From: an uncultured Paracoccaceae bacterium
Lineage (GTDB): Bacteria; Pseudomonadota; Alphaproteobacteria; Rhodobacterales; Rhodobacteraceae
Direction: 5' to 3'
Length of the DNA: 64,000 nt
Assembly (NCBI GenBank): GCA_947489325.1
Contig: CANLDA010000004.1
Coordinates: 62,001 to 126,000 of the forward strand
A program made the translations under genes and the position numbers. Below the pieces are notes generated by a model, which saw nothing but the letters and a program-made list of their open reading frames with translations, had not been told where the DNA came from and searched no databases. Shown here piece by piece: positions 9,465-17,983 of this stretch. The number at the start of each line of letters is the position of its first letter. Position 1 is the stretch's first letter.

Positions 9465-10370
9465 GTGTTGAGTGAATGGCTGATCTCGCTTGAGGGCACC
9501 GAAGCAGGACATCAGGTCGCGCTAGGATTGGCGATTATGGCGGCGTTTTTGCATGCCGTTTTTGGTGCCTTGCAAAAAGGACGGCATGATCCATGGCTAA
9601 CCCGTGGCGCGATTGATTTCAGTTATTGCATGATGGCTGCCCCCTTCGCGTTTTTTGTGGTGCCATGGCCGGAGCCACATATGTGGCCCATCTTGGTGGG
9701 CGCCTTTTTCATTCACGTGGCTTATAAAGTGATGCAGGCCTATGCCTATTCCAAGGGCGCGTTCACGGTGGTTTATCCGGTGGTACGCGGCACAGGTCCA
9801 TTGTTTGCGGTCATCGGTGCGTATTTCATTTTTTCCGAGAGCTTTACTTGGGTGCAGTGGGTTGGCGTTGGAGTGTTGCTGAGCGGAATTTTTGGCCTAG
9901 CGCTCTATAATTTTCTGTATCTTGTAAGTGAGCGGGACACGTTGATGCTGGCGCTGTTTTTGGCGTTTCTAACGGGGTTGATCGTGGCGGGATATACCAC
10001 ATATGACGCTTATGGCATTCGTGCGACGGCCAATCCGTTTACTTTTCTGGCATGGTTTTTCTTTGTTGATGGGCTGTTCATGCCTGTGATTGCCACGCTG
10101 AGATGGCGTAGCATGGCGGCGCGTCCAGTACTTGGCCCTTTGATGATCAAGGGCGTGTTTGGTGGATTGTTGGCCTTTTTTAGTTTTGGATCCATCATGG
10201 TGGCGACGCGACTGGACAAAGTGGGCGAGGCGGCGGTGTTGCGCGAAACATCCACGGTGTTCGCGGCGTTGATTGGCTGGCTGGTATTGAAAGAGACTGT
10301 GGGACCACGACGTATTTTCCTCATGGGCTTGATCGCGGCAGGAGCTGTGATAGTGGAAATGGGAGGATGA
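9465..10370 (+). CDS. EamA-family (DMT superfamily) inner membrane transporter
   Basis: The 301-residue protein has about ten hydrophobic segments in the two-fold EamA arrangement. The first half includes VVYPVVRGTGPLFAVIGAYF, which matches the conserved end of an EamA repeat; the second half includes AAVLRETSTVFAALIGWLVLKE, the equivalent position. DMT transporters export small metabolites or take up amines; the substrate here is unknown. The start is probably GTG at 9465, with GAGGGA eight bases before it; the TTG directly after is an alternative. It lies between ftsY and the septation protein gene. A REP-like arm begins six bases after its stop. Confidence 0.85.
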   Translation: MLSEWLISLEGTEAGHQVALGLAIMAAFLHAVFGALQKGRHDPWLTRGAIDFSYCMMAAPFAFFVVPWPEPHMWPILVGAFFIHVAYKVMQAYAYSKGAFTVVYPVVRGTGPLFAVIGAYFIFSESFTWVQWVGVGVLLSGIFGLALYNFLYLVSERDTLMLALFLAFLTGLIVAGYTTYDAYGIRATANPFTFLAWFFFVDGLFMPVIATLRWRSMAARPVLGPLMIKGVFGGLLAFFSFGSIMVATRLDKVGEAAVLRETSTVFAALIGWLVLKETVGPRRIFLMGLIAAGAVIVEMGG

Positions 10371-10376
10371 ACATCC

Positions 10377-10407
10377 GCTCATCGCTCGCTGACGCGCGCT
10401 TTTCGCT
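10377..10407 (+). repeat. Single 31-nt arm of the dispersed hairpin repeat family
   Basis: This 31-nt stretch begins GCTCATCGCTC and ends TTTTCGCT. It matches the left arm of the copy at 57786 at about 26 of 31 positions. It begins six bases after the EamA stop codon, as the full copies do relative to their genes, but no matching right arm follows, so it looks like a half or decayed element. Confidence 0.6.
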
Positions 10408-10440
10408 TTTGTGTCGGCGCTTCAACAAAAGGACAGATTT

Positions 10441-11046
10441 ATGAGCACAGGCCGCCCAATTCCCTCTTGGCTTAAGACCGCATTAGAGATGGGGCCGATT
10501 GTTCTGTTTTTCGTGGCCTATCTGAAACTGCGAGACGAGGTGTTCACCATTGGTGGCACCGAATACGACGGGTTCATCGTTGTCACGGCTGCGTTCATTC
10601 CTTTGATGCTTTTGTCCTCTGCCATTCTGTGGAAGCTAACAGGCCATCTGTCGAGAATGCAGATCGCGACGCTTGTGTTGGTGGTGCTGTTTGGTGGGCT
10701 GTCGGTGTGGCTGAACGACGATCGGTTTTTTAAGATGAAGCCGACGATGATTTATGTGCTGTTTGGTGGCATTTTGGGTGTCGGACTGTTGCGTGGCAAA
10801 AGTTACCTGCAATCGGTGATGGAAGAGGTGTTACCGCTTGAGCAAGAGGGGTGGATGATCCTGACGCGCCGCCTGACGGCGTTCTTTTTTGGCTTGGCAG
10901 TGTTGAATGAAGCCATCTGGCGCACACAATCCACAGATACATGGGTTTATTTCAAGACATTTGGTCTGACAGCTGCGATTTTCGTGTTTTTCATGACGCA
11001 GGGTGGTGTACTTTCCAAATACGGGACCGAAGATCAGGAAGAGTAA
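10441..11046 (+). CDS. Septation protein A / inner membrane-spanning protein YciB (IspZ family)
   Basis: The 201-residue integral membrane protein has about five to six helices and the family signatures EMGPIVLFFVAYLK, KPTMIYVLFGGILGVGLLRGKSYL, GWMILTRRLTAFFFGLAVLNEAIWR and VYFKTFGLTAAIFVFF. YciB interacts with cell elongation and division proteins and affects the envelope. I start at ATG 10441, preceded by AAAGGAC; an in-frame upstream start would overlap the repeat arm and lacks a site. It is followed eight bases later by the amidotransferase gene, so the two are likely co-transcribed. Confidence 0.9.
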   Translation: MSTGRPIPSWLKTALEMGPIVLFFVAYLKLRDEVFTIGGTEYDGFIVVTAAFIPLMLLSSAILWKLTGHLSRMQIATLVLVVLFGGLSVWLNDDRFFKMKPTMIYVLFGGILGVGLLRGKSYLQSVMEEVLPLEQEGWMILTRRLTAFFFGLAVLNEAIWRTQSTDTWVYFKTFGLTAAIFVFFMTQGGVLSKYGTEDQEE

Positions 11047-11054
11047 AGGGTATC

Positions 11055-11765
11055 ATGACAAAGCGCATTGTTCTGATCACGCATAGCCTTCCTGATAAGG
11101 ATGATCGAGCATCTGATCATTTACGACGTCTGGGGTACCGATTGGACTGGAAAACCCCGTGTGAGGGAGATGTGCTGGAGCCTTTGTCAGACGATGTTGC
11201 GGGTACCATCGTATATGGCGGAAAATACTGTATCTCTGAAATAGATGATCTGCCGTTTATGCAGGCAGAGATTGATTGGGTGCGCCAATGCATGGCGGCA
11301 AATTTGCCCGTGCTGGGGATTTGTCAGGGTGCGCAGATGATTGCACACATATTGGGCGCCGATGTGGGGCCGCATCCAGAAGGGTGGCATGAGTTTGGCA
11401 GCTATACGGTGGAGCCAACAAAAGAAGGGCGCGATTTCCTGCCACATCCGCTGAATATGTTACAGGCGCATTTTCATCAGTTTCAGCTTCCCGACGGCGC
11501 GCGGCAATTGGCGAGATCAGAGTTGTTTGATAATCAAGCCTTTTCTTGGGGCGACAGGATATTCGGCGTGCAGTTTCACCCAGAGGTGACACTTGCAGGA
11601 TTCAAGCGCTGGCAAGAGGCGGATTGGTCACAAGGAAATGAGAAAAACCCAGGGGTGCAGAGCCGCGCGGATCAAGATCGGCTGAGCGCGGCGCATGATA
11701 TGGCCATGGATACATGGTTCCGTGGATTTCTGGATAAACTGTTCGACCCGGCGAAATATGTCTGA
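11055..11765 (+). CDS. Class I glutamine amidotransferase (GMP synthase-like GATase1 domain)
   Basis: The 236-residue stand-alone GATase1 domain has the nucleophile cysteine in GICQGAQM and the His-Glu pair in GVQFHPEV. Enzymes of this kind release ammonia from glutamine or act as gamma-glutamyl hydrolases; without a partner synthetase nearby the acceptor is unknown. The N-terminal LITHSLPDKDDRASDHLRRLGY is typical of GMP synthase-like amidotransferases in proteobacteria. The ATG at 11055 is eight bases after the upstream stop; upstream in-frame residues belong to a shadow of that gene. It converges on the GST gene with five bases between the stops. Confidence 0.85.
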   Translation: MTKRIVLITHSLPDKDDRASDHLRRLGYRLDWKTPCEGDVLEPLSDDVAGTIVYGGKYCISEIDDLPFMQAEIDWVRQCMAANLPVLGICQGAQMIAHILGADVGPHPEGWHEFGSYTVEPTKEGRDFLPHPLNMLQAHFHQFQLPDGARQLARSELFDNQAFSWGDRIFGVQFHPEVTLAGFKRWQEADWSQGNEKNPGVQSRADQDRLSAAHDMAMDTWFRGFLDKLFDPAKYV

Positions 11766-11770
11766 GATTG

Positions 11771-12445
11771 TTAAGGGCCGAACAAATCAGCCTGTACCCA
11801 TGTGTCTGACCTGTCCCCGCGCTTTTCAGCCATAAGAGCACGACCAGCACGCACTCCGGGGCGGTCCCACACTTTGCGCAACCATCGTGCCATATGAGGT
11901 TTGTCATTCAACGTTTGTGCCTGGCCTTCCCACAGCGAGGCCCACGGCCAGATGGCAATGTCGGCAATGGTGAAATTTGATCCGGCGACATATTCATGAT
12001 CGGCCAAGCGACGATCCAGAACGCCATAAAGACGTGCCACTTCGGTGCAGTACCGATCTTTGGCATAGGGGATATCATTGGGTGCATATTTCAGAAAATG
12101 ATGGGCCTGTCCGGCCATTGGGCCAACGCCGCCCATTTGCCACATCAGCCATTCATTAACGGCAACCTGTTCACGTGGGGACTGCCCACCAAAAAGGCCC
12201 GTCTTGCGCGAAAGATATTGCAAGATGGCCCCACTTTCAAAGACGGATATCGGCGCGCCGTCTGGGCCATCAGGGTCAATAATGGCAGGCATGCGATTGT
12301 TGGGCGCAATGCGCAGGAAGTCAGGGGCAAACTGATCACCTTTGCCAATATCAATCTGGTTCAGATTATACGGAAGCCCCATTTCTTCCAGCGCTATGGA
12401 TGCTTTCCAGCCATTGGGCGTGGGCCAATAATAAAGTTCAATCAT
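11771..12445 (-). CDS. Glutathione S-transferase family protein
   Basis: The 224-residue protein has a thioredoxin-fold N-domain (MIELYYWPTPNGWKASIALEEMGLPYNL, then RMPAIIDP and the glutathione gamma-Glu-contacting SVFESGAILQYL) and an all-helical C-domain with the N-capping motif FTIADIAIWPW. The sequence resembles the Ure2p/YghU-like GSTs, which work in glutathione-linked disulfide reduction or peroxide handling. It is cytosolic. It lies 19 bases downstream of the alpha/beta hydrolase gene on the same strand, so the two probably share a transcript. Confidence 0.9.
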   Translation of the reverse strand: MIELYYWPTPNGWKASIALEEMGLPYNLNQIDIGKGDQFAPDFLRIAPNNRMPAIIDPDGPDGAPISVFESGAILQYLSRKTGLFGGQSPREQVAVNEWLMWQMGGVGPMAGQAHHFLKYAPNDIPYAKDRYCTEVARLYGVLDRRLADHEYVAGSNFTIADIAIWPWASLWEGQAQTLNDKPHMARWLRKVWDRPGVRAGRALMAEKRGDRSDTWVQADLFGP

Positions 12446-12464
12446 GGGGCCTCCTGTCAGGGAG

Positions 12465-13394
12465 CTATGATGCGGGTTTTATCTGGCGGGGCAAGAGGGC
12501 AGGGCGCTGTGTGTCCTCACGTTCTGGTGTCGCAAGGCTGGTGGGTAACAAGAGACGTTGTAATTTTGCCAGCGGCAAGTCGTCAGGGCGACGGATCAAG
12601 GCGGAATAGAATGGAAAAACGCCGGGCCGCATATAGGTGGACCAATGACAGATGCGATGATCGCGTCTTGCCACCGGAAAGCCCAGCGAGCGCAAGGTTT
12701 TGATCACACCCGCTTGGCTGAGGTCTACCGTCAGCGCATTATCTGCAACGAAGCCTCGGCCCAAGGCGCGATCTTTGGCGACGGGTGGGCGGAGTGCCCA
12801 TTCAAACAGTCCATCATACGGCGCGTTTTCTGTGGCGCACATGTTGAAAAGCTCGCAGGATTTGCCTGCATCTGTTAGCACGGCATCACGGGCGGTGCTT
12901 TGATAAGACGCGGCATTCATCAATATCACACGTCCCAGATCGTTGGTGGCTAGAAACTGCATTGCCTTCAACGCAACTTGTCCACCCAAGGAATGTGCGA
13001 CCAGATGAACAGGGCGATGAGGCGCAATTTTTCGCAAGATTTGAACCACCTGCGCCAATGCGATGCCAGCAGTTTCGACCACCTTTGCAGCGGCCCAGAT
13101 ATGACCGCCTGCGTTCCAACCAAAGGCGATTGCAACACCTTCGCGCGCCTTGCCGCGACCAAACCCCAGATGGCGCGGCCAGCTTTTGATACGTGGGTGC
13201 GCGTGGCGTTCCAGCGAAAAGATATGCCCATGTGGACAACGATTGGGTCGGTGTGGTTGAAACCGATACCCATGGATCATTACCACCACCGGACCAGAGG
13301 TCATAAGGGCGGGTGACAGGATGCTGGACAAGGGCCGGGGGGATCCGTGAAGTTCTGGATTTGACCCATTTGCGTTTATTCTGATGATGGGCAT
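12465..13394 (-). CDS. Alpha/beta hydrolase (lipase/esterase-like)
   Basis: The 309-residue protein has an alpha/beta hydrolase core: oxyanion-hole region VVVMIHGYRF near residue 37, and the nucleophile elbow AHSLGGQVALKAM with Ser near 134. The late HWSTYMRPGVFP segment probably supplies the catalytic His. No signal peptide is evident, so it should be cytosolic. The start at 13394 has AGAGGG about nine bases upstream. The GST gene follows closely. Substrate class (lipid ester, thioester or other) cannot be told. Confidence 0.8.
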   Translation of the reverse strand: MPIIRINANGSNPELHGSPRPLSSILSPALMTSGPVVVMIHGYRFQPHRPNRCPHGHIFSLERHAHPRIKSWPRHLGFGRGKAREGVAIAFGWNAGGHIWAAAKVVETAGIALAQVVQILRKIAPHRPVHLVAHSLGGQVALKAMQFLATNDLGRVILMNAASYQSTARDAVLTDAGKSCELFNMCATENAPYDGLFEWALRPPVAKDRALGRGFVADNALTVDLSQAGVIKTLRSLGFPVARRDHRICHWSTYMRPGVFPFYSALIRRPDDLPLAKLQRLLLPTSLATPEREDTQRPALLPRQIKPAS

Positions 13395-13515
13395 GTCTGT
13401 GATACCCTCTTTCTGCTCCAGGTCATCCTTTCAGACTATTGTGCCGATTTCATGAAAACCCTGTTACCGGACCGTGACGGTGTTGACCTGCGCAACACAC
13501 CATACTAAAGCAGCT

Positions 13516-13569
13516 ATGTGGCGATTTGTTACCGGATTGCGGGCCACGTTAAACATCCCGCTAAAGAGG
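13516..13569 (+). ncRNA. SAM-II riboswitch in the metZ leader
   Basis: The segment fits the SAM-II consensus closely. The P1 stem pairs GTGGC (13518–13522) with GCCAC (13543–13547), extendable by one wobble and one A-T pair. The L1 strand reads GATTTGTTACCGGATTGC. The pseudoknot strand GCGG (13539–13542) can pair with CCGC (13558–13561). The ACGTTAAACAT and CGCTAAAGAGG segments are the conserved nucleotides of the family. SAM-II binds S-adenosylmethionine and lowers expression of methionine genes in alphaproteobacteria. It lies about 80 bases before metZ, with a terminator hairpin between. Confidence 0.92.
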
Positions 13570-13583
13570 TCAGGATGTGAAGG

Positions 13584-13619
13584 AACCCCTTTCGCTTGAC
13601 CGCGTCTGGGGGTTTTTTT
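13584..13619 (+). terminator. Attenuator hairpin between the SAM-II riboswitch and metZ
   Basis: AACCCC (13584–13589) pairs with GGGGTT (13609–13614), followed by a seven-T run (13613–13619). The loop can form an inner CGC/GCG pairing. Placed after the aptamer and before the gene, it suggests control by premature transcription termination rather than by blocking the ribosome site. That coupling is an inference. Confidence 0.75.
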
Positions 13620-13649
13620 GATGCGTTAAGGGCGCAAGAGGAGAATGAT

Positions 13650-14837
13650 ATGAGCGAATGGAACACACGCACCAAGCTCGTGCATGGTGGCACCCGCCGA
13701 AGCCAATATAACGAAGTCAGTGAGGCGATTTTTCTGACACAAGGTTTTGTGTATGAGACCGCCGAACAGGCCGAGGCTCGGTTTATTGAAACCGGCGAAG
13801 ATGAATACATCTATGCGCGCTATGGCAATCCAACAGTTGCAATGTTTGAAAACCGTATCGCGTTATTGGAAGGTGCTGAAGATGCCTTTGCCACAGCGTC
13901 AGGTATGGCGGCTGTGAGCGGCGCGTTGACGTCTTTGCTGAAGGCGGGTGATCACGTTGTATCGGCCAAAGCGCTGTTTGGGTCTTGTCTGTATATTCTG
14001 GAAAATATCCTGACACGGTACGGCGTAGAGGTGACCTTTGTTGACGGCACGGATCTGGGTGCGTGGCGTGCAGCAATGCGCCCGGACACCAAGGCGGTGT
14101 TTTTTGAATCCATGTCTAACCCGACGCTTGAAGTGATCGACATCGCAGCTGTATCAGAAATTGCTCATTCCGTGGGGGCAACCGTCGTTGTAGATAACGT
14201 GTTCTCTACCCCGGTGTTTTCCAACGCGATTGAGCAGGGCGCGGATGTGGTGATCTATTCCGCAACCAAGCACATTGACGGTCAGGGCCGTGCGCTGGGC
14301 GGGATCATCCTTAGCACCAAGGATTTCATCCGCGGTACGCTGGAACCCTATATGAAGCACACTGGCGGAGCACTTAGCCCTTTTAATGCGTGGGTCATGC
14401 TCAAGGGATTGGAAACCATCACTTTGCGCGTGAATGCACAGGCCGAAAGCGCCCAAAAGATCGCCGAGGTATTCGAAGGACACCCCGCCCTTGAGCGCAC
14501 GCTATATCCTGGTCTGAAAACCCATGCGCAAAATGCATTGGTGCAGACACAACTGGGCGGCAAGGGCGGCACCGTTTTGTCGCTGGACATCAAAGGTGGC
14601 AAAGAGGCTGCGTTCAAATTCCTCAACGCGATGAATATTGCGGTGATTTCCAACAACCTTGGCGACGCTAAATCCATTGCAACCCACCCTGCGACCACCA
14701 CCCATCAACGTCTGAGCGATGATCAGAAGATCGAACTGGGGATTGCCCCGGGCTTGATCCGGTTCTCGGTTGGACTGGAGGATACGGACGACCTGATTGC
14801 CGATCTGACGCAGGCGCTTGAGGCCTCGCAAGCTTGA
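13650..14837 (+). CDS. metZ: O-succinylhomoserine sulfhydrylase MetZ
   Basis: The 395-residue protein is a Cys/Met-metabolism PLP enzyme that uses sulfide and activated homoserine to make homocysteine in the cytosol. Family features are the YARYGNPT motif, ASGMAAVSGAL, the PLP-contacting VVVDNVFSTP, the Schiff-base lysine in YSATKHIDGQGR, and the C-terminal ATHPATTTHQRL and GLIRFSVGLEDTDDLIADL. The start ATG at 13650 has AGAGGAGA just upstream. The SAM-II riboswitch in its leader supports a methionine role directly. A good terminator follows. O-acetylhomoserine specificity cannot be fully excluded, but the overall sequence is MetZ-like. Confidence 0.93.
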   Translation: MSEWNTRTKLVHGGTRRSQYNEVSEAIFLTQGFVYETAEQAEARFIETGEDEYIYARYGNPTVAMFENRIALLEGAEDAFATASGMAAVSGALTSLLKAGDHVVSAKALFGSCLYILENILTRYGVEVTFVDGTDLGAWRAAMRPDTKAVFFESMSNPTLEVIDIAAVSEIAHSVGATVVVDNVFSTPVFSNAIEQGADVVIYSATKHIDGQGRALGGIILSTKDFIRGTLEPYMKHTGGALSPFNAWVMLKGLETITLRVNAQAESAQKIAEVFEGHPALERTLYPGLKTHAQNALVQTQLGGKGGTVLSLDIKGGKEAAFKFLNAMNIAVISNNLGDAKSIATHPATTTHQRLSDDQKIELGIAPGLIRFSVGLEDTDDLIADLTQALEASQA

Positions 14838-14845
14838 CCATCAAG

Positions 14846-14870
14846 GCCCCGGTTTCGTACCGGGGCTTTT
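14846..14870 (+). terminator. Terminator after metZ
   Basis: GCCCCGGT (14846–14853) and ACCGGGGC (14859–14866) form an eight-base-pair stem with a five-base loop and a TTTT tail. It begins nine bases after the metZ stop and separates metZ from the convergent DddP-like gene. Confidence 0.9.
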
Positions 14871-16117
14871 CACATCTCCCACGGGAAGCTATCTAATCGT
14901 TCTGGTCCGTGTTTGGTCACAAGCACCTGAGTTTCCAACTTTATGGATTCACTGCCCTTTTCGCCGATCAGACTTTCAATACAGATCACCATTCCGTCCT
15001 CAAACTTCCCACCGTGGGCACCTGCGAAATCAGGGTGCAGAGGCACAACAGGCCACTCGTCCGCCATACCCACACCATGCGCTGCAAGCGAGTAACGGTA
15101 ATCGACATAAGGGGTGGGGATGCGCCAGCTTTTCGCGTTGAATTCAGCAAAGCTTCGTCCGGGTTGCAGAAGGGCCATGTTGTGCTCGATCTGTTCGCGC
15201 GCAGCGGAATACAGCCGTTTTTGAGTGTCATTCATCGGGACATACCCGCAAGTCCAACTGCGTGACAGATCAGCGCAATAGCCATAGGGGCCGATCATGT
15301 CGGTATCAAAGCTGATCATTTCGCCAAGTTGGCATTCCCGATCAGAACATTCTTTGTACCACGGGTTGGTATTTGGGCCGCATGTCAGCAACTTGGTCTC
15401 AAGCCATTCACCGCCAGAGCGCGCGTTTTCAAAATGTAGATGCGCCCAAAGCTCCTGTTCGGTCACGCCGGGCACGGAATGCTCATATATGCGCGCCATG
15501 CCCGCCTCACACACCCGAATGGTCCAACGCATCAGGGCGATTTCATCCTCTGATTTGATTGCGCGGGCAATTTCGGTGACCTGGCCGCCATCGATCACTT
15601 TTAGCCCAAGCGATGAAAGAGCGTGCACTCCTTCAGGTTCCATCCGATCCACAGCGATACGCCTATTGCCGCCGCCATGTTGTTCCACAAGCCCCTCGAT
15701 TTCACGTGCCCATGGTGACAACCGTTCCTCTGCGCGGTCCCCGGCACACATGAACATCCAGCCGATCGCCTGTCTGACTTCGTCGATGCCCGGCAGCCCG
15801 TCATTCAAATGTTCGCAACCGTTGAACTCGAACATGTTCCCCGGCCCGTCGTTTAGAATAAGTGCATAGCGAATAGGGTTATGCGCGGTCCAGATCGACA
15901 TATTGGAACAGTCAAATGCGTAGCGAATGTTGACCGGGTCATAGAGGAGCAAGGCCGCGACATCTTGCCGATCCATTTCGGCGCGCAGACGGTTCAGACG
16001 ATAGGTGCGTGCGCGATCCAGAATATCTTGGGAAAGGGGTGACTTCAGCGGTTTATCCGCGCCATCAATATTTAGAAAAACGCGTTTGCGTTCGTCTTTG
16101 AAAACTGCCGCCTCCAT
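14870..16117 (-). CDS. DddP-like metalloenzyme of the M24 (creatinase/prolidase) fold, putative DMSP-lyase family
   Basis: The 415-residue protein has an N-terminal creatinase-like domain (1–180) and a pita-bread M24 domain. Candidate metal ligands are D271, D273, D283, H347, E381 and E395. An aspartate, D353, in HGVGMADEW lies 82 residues after D271, the same offset as the catalytic Asp377 from Asp295 in the characterised Roseobacter DddP. Stretches such as HGGGNRR, GGEW, GPNTNPW and SFDTD also match DddP as I recall it. DddP cleaves dimethylsulfoniopropionate to DMS and acrylate. The start is ATG 16117, sharing one base with the stop of the 2OG oxygenase gene. It may instead act on a related small onium compound or peptide. 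Confidence 0.7.
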   Translation of the reverse strand: MEAAVFKDERKRVFLNIDGADKPLKSPLSQDILDRARTYRLNRLRAEMDRQDVAALLLYDPVNIRYAFDCSNMSIWTAHNPIRYALILNDGPGNMFEFNGCEHLNDGLPGIDEVRQAIGWMFMCAGDRAEERLSPWAREIEGLVEQHGGGNRRIAVDRMEPEGVHALSSLGLKVIDGGQVTEIARAIKSEDEIALMRWTIRVCEAGMARIYEHSVPGVTEQELWAHLHFENARSGGEWLETKLLTCGPNTNPWYKECSDRECQLGEMISFDTDMIGPYGYCADLSRSWTCGYVPMNDTQKRLYSAAREQIEHNMALLQPGRSFAEFNAKSWRIPTPYVDYRYSLAAHGVGMADEWPVVPLHPDFAGAHGGKFEDGMVICIESLIGEKGSESIKLETQVLVTKHGPERLDSFPWEM

Positions 16118-16905
16118 CACGCGGATCGCCCATAAAATCCGCGCTGTTCTTCGGGCGAAAACGCCACGCCGGGGCGATCAAAAAAAGAAAAGACAGCAAT
16201 TATCCTGGCGGTTTCTCCTTTGACATCCCCCACACGATGCGGTGTGTTTTTGCCTCGAAAAATATTCAACGTGCCAGGTGAAAGCGACAAAGTCTGAACG
16301 CGGTCATCTTGTCCCTGCAGTAATTGCGCCACGCCCTCATAGTTCGGGTCATCGTCGCTGCGCAAATCTGTGCGATAGATAAATTCGCCTCCTTCATCAG
16401 GGGCCTGCAACAACATCGTTGTGGTGAATTCAGATCGATCAAAATGCCAGTTCAACTCCTGACCTTCATGATAAGACATGGCATTGATCCGTGCTAACGC
16501 ATCTTTCATCACAAAAAGTGCATCTTTTTGCATGACCGCGGCGATGAAGCTTACAAAGCACGGCCATTCATATAGTCGCATGAGCGCCGTGTTTTGCAGT
16601 TGATCGGCGCACAAGGTCAGATTGGATGTCTGAAATTGCGTTAGGGCAGGATGATCGTCTGGCAACCCATCAATTTTTTTCAGAAAATAGATATTGTGCG
16701 CACGTTCGTGGCGAAAGCTTTCACTATCGAACTTGGGCGTAATATGGTTGGCGGTTTCTTGTGCCACTGAGGGATGCATCAAGCCTTCGAGGTTAAACAT
16801 CCCGTTCTGCCCGAGGTCTTCGCGACATCTTGCAACAAGCGCCAGCCATTCGGGGCTTTCTGGTCGATCAAGGGGATACCGGTCCAGATCAATAATGTCG
16901 CGCAT
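16117..16905 (-). CDS. 2-oxoglutarate/Fe(II)-dependent oxygenase (HalD/ArpA-like family)
   Basis: The 262-residue double-stranded beta-helix oxygenase has iron ligands H154-x-D156 in NWHFDRSEF and H223 in TPHRVGDV, and a 2-oxoglutarate-binding arginine at R234. The layout (GGEFIYRTDLR, then PGTLNIFRGKNTPHRV) resembles the family in which amino-acid halogenases such as BesD occur. Because the Asp of HxD is kept, hydroxylation rather than halogenation is expected. I start at ATG 16905, which has GGAG at good spacing. It is translationally coupled to the DddP-like gene and divergent from a LysR gene, so the three look like a regulated two-step pathway. Confidence 0.8.
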   Translation of the reverse strand: MRDIIDLDRYPLDRPESPEWLALVARCREDLGQNGMFNLEGLMHPSVAQETANHITPKFDSESFRHERAHNIYFLKKIDGLPDDHPALTQFQTSNLTLCADQLQNTALMRLYEWPCFVSFIAAVMQKDALFVMKDALARINAMSYHEGQELNWHFDRSEFTTTMLLQAPDEGGEFIYRTDLRSDDDPNYEGVAQLLQGQDDRVQTLSLSPGTLNIFRGKNTPHRVGDVKGETARIIAVFSFFDRPGVAFSPEEQRGFYGRSA

Positions 16906-17002
16906 CACATTCTCCATTGTTTTGACAAGCATTGTCTCAACCCCGCTTTTGTGTCACTAGAAATACTCTTATGATGCAAAAGAAATTCTTGGGAATGGCG
17001 TG

Positions 17003-17890
17003 ATGAAGCTCCCACCTCTCAATGCGCTTCGTAGTTTTGAAACAGCCGCGCGCCAAGGAAGCTTCTCTTTAGCTGGGGCTGAACTTGGGGTGACGTCTGC
17101 CGCAGTATCATTGCAAGTGCGAAATCTAGAAAGCTGGATGGATCGCAAATTGTTCTTGCGCGAAGGCAACAAGATCAAACTGACAGACGCTGGGCGCGAC
17201 CTCTATGCCAATACTGCACCAGAGCTTGCGCGGATCGCCGATTTTACATCGAGTTTAACTGATTCTGGAACTTCGCGTCCCTTGGTGATTTCCACGTTGC
17301 CCGCGCTTGCTGAAACGTGGTTGCCTCCCGTTTTGGCCCGGCTGGGTGCACGAGCGATCAAGTTGCGCATCGAAGAAGATCCCGGTGATCTTCAAGGAGA
17401 AAGTATCGATATTCGGCTGAGTTATGGGCGCGTCGGATATGAAGATTACTGGGTTGCCCCGTTGTTTCAGGATGACCTAGTCCCGATGGCTTGCCCCGAT
17501 ATGGCAGAGAATTGGGATCAGGGGCGGCCTGATTTGCAGGCATCTCAGTTCATACACATGGATTGGGGGCCGTCCTTTACGCGCACCCCAAAATGGCAAA
17601 GCTGGTTTGAAGCACGCGGATGGGATAACCCGCCGCGCCCCTCCGAAGGGATAACCGTGCCGGGCGGAGCCACCGCGTTGGCCATGGCAGTCGAGGGCGT
17701 GGGGGTTGCATTAGGGCAGACCACATTAGCAAAGCCATTGTTAGCATCAGGCGGGTTGCGAAAACTATCAAATGTTACCATTCAGGCTCCGCAACCTTAC
17801 CGAGTTATTATTGCGCATCATAAGCTCTATCAACGTCGCATCCGGGCGTTTCTGGATGCAGCCGGAATTTCCGAGGTTCATATTGACTAA
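17003..17890 (+). CDS. LysR-family transcriptional regulator (GcvA/AmpR type)
   Basis: The 295-residue protein has an N-terminal winged helix (PPLNALRSFETAARQGSFSLAGAELGVTSAAVSLQVRNLE) typical of the GcvA subgroup and a periplasmic-binding-like effector domain. ATG 17003 is preferred; a GTG one codon before is possible. It is divergent from the 2OG oxygenase/DddP-like pair across about 100 bases, the standard arrangement of a LysR regulator controlling the opposite operon in response to its substrate. The effector is unknown. Confidence 0.9.
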   Translation: MKLPPLNALRSFETAARQGSFSLAGAELGVTSAAVSLQVRNLESWMDRKLFLREGNKIKLTDAGRDLYANTAPELARIADFTSSLTDSGTSRPLVISTLPALAETWLPPVLARLGARAIKLRIEEDPGDLQGESIDIRLSYGRVGYEDYWVAPLFQDDLVPMACPDMAENWDQGRPDLQASQFIHMDWGPSFTRTPKWQSWFEARGWDNPPRPSEGITVPGGATALAMAVEGVGVALGQTTLAKPLLASGGLRKLSNVTIQAPQPYRVIIAHHKLYQRRIRAFLDAAGISEVHID

Positions 17891-17983
17891 AACGTCGCAT
17901 ACCGCATCATTCCTTTCGAAATTGGCATTTCCACACGGAAAAGACTAAGTTAGATAATCCGCATTGCCTCAAAGGACGTGCCC

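Noticed and set aside
13483-13508. Sigma-70 promoter for the metZ leader (TTGACC and TACTAA)
   Set aside because: Spacing of about 14 bases is too short for a confident call.
16117-16905. Amino acid halogenase (BesD-like)
   Set aside because: The facial-triad Asp is present (HFD); halogenases replace it with Gly or Ala to make room for chloride.
17891-17983. Zur operator upstream of folE2
   Set aside because: No clear AT-rich palindrome of the Zur type in the 93 bases.
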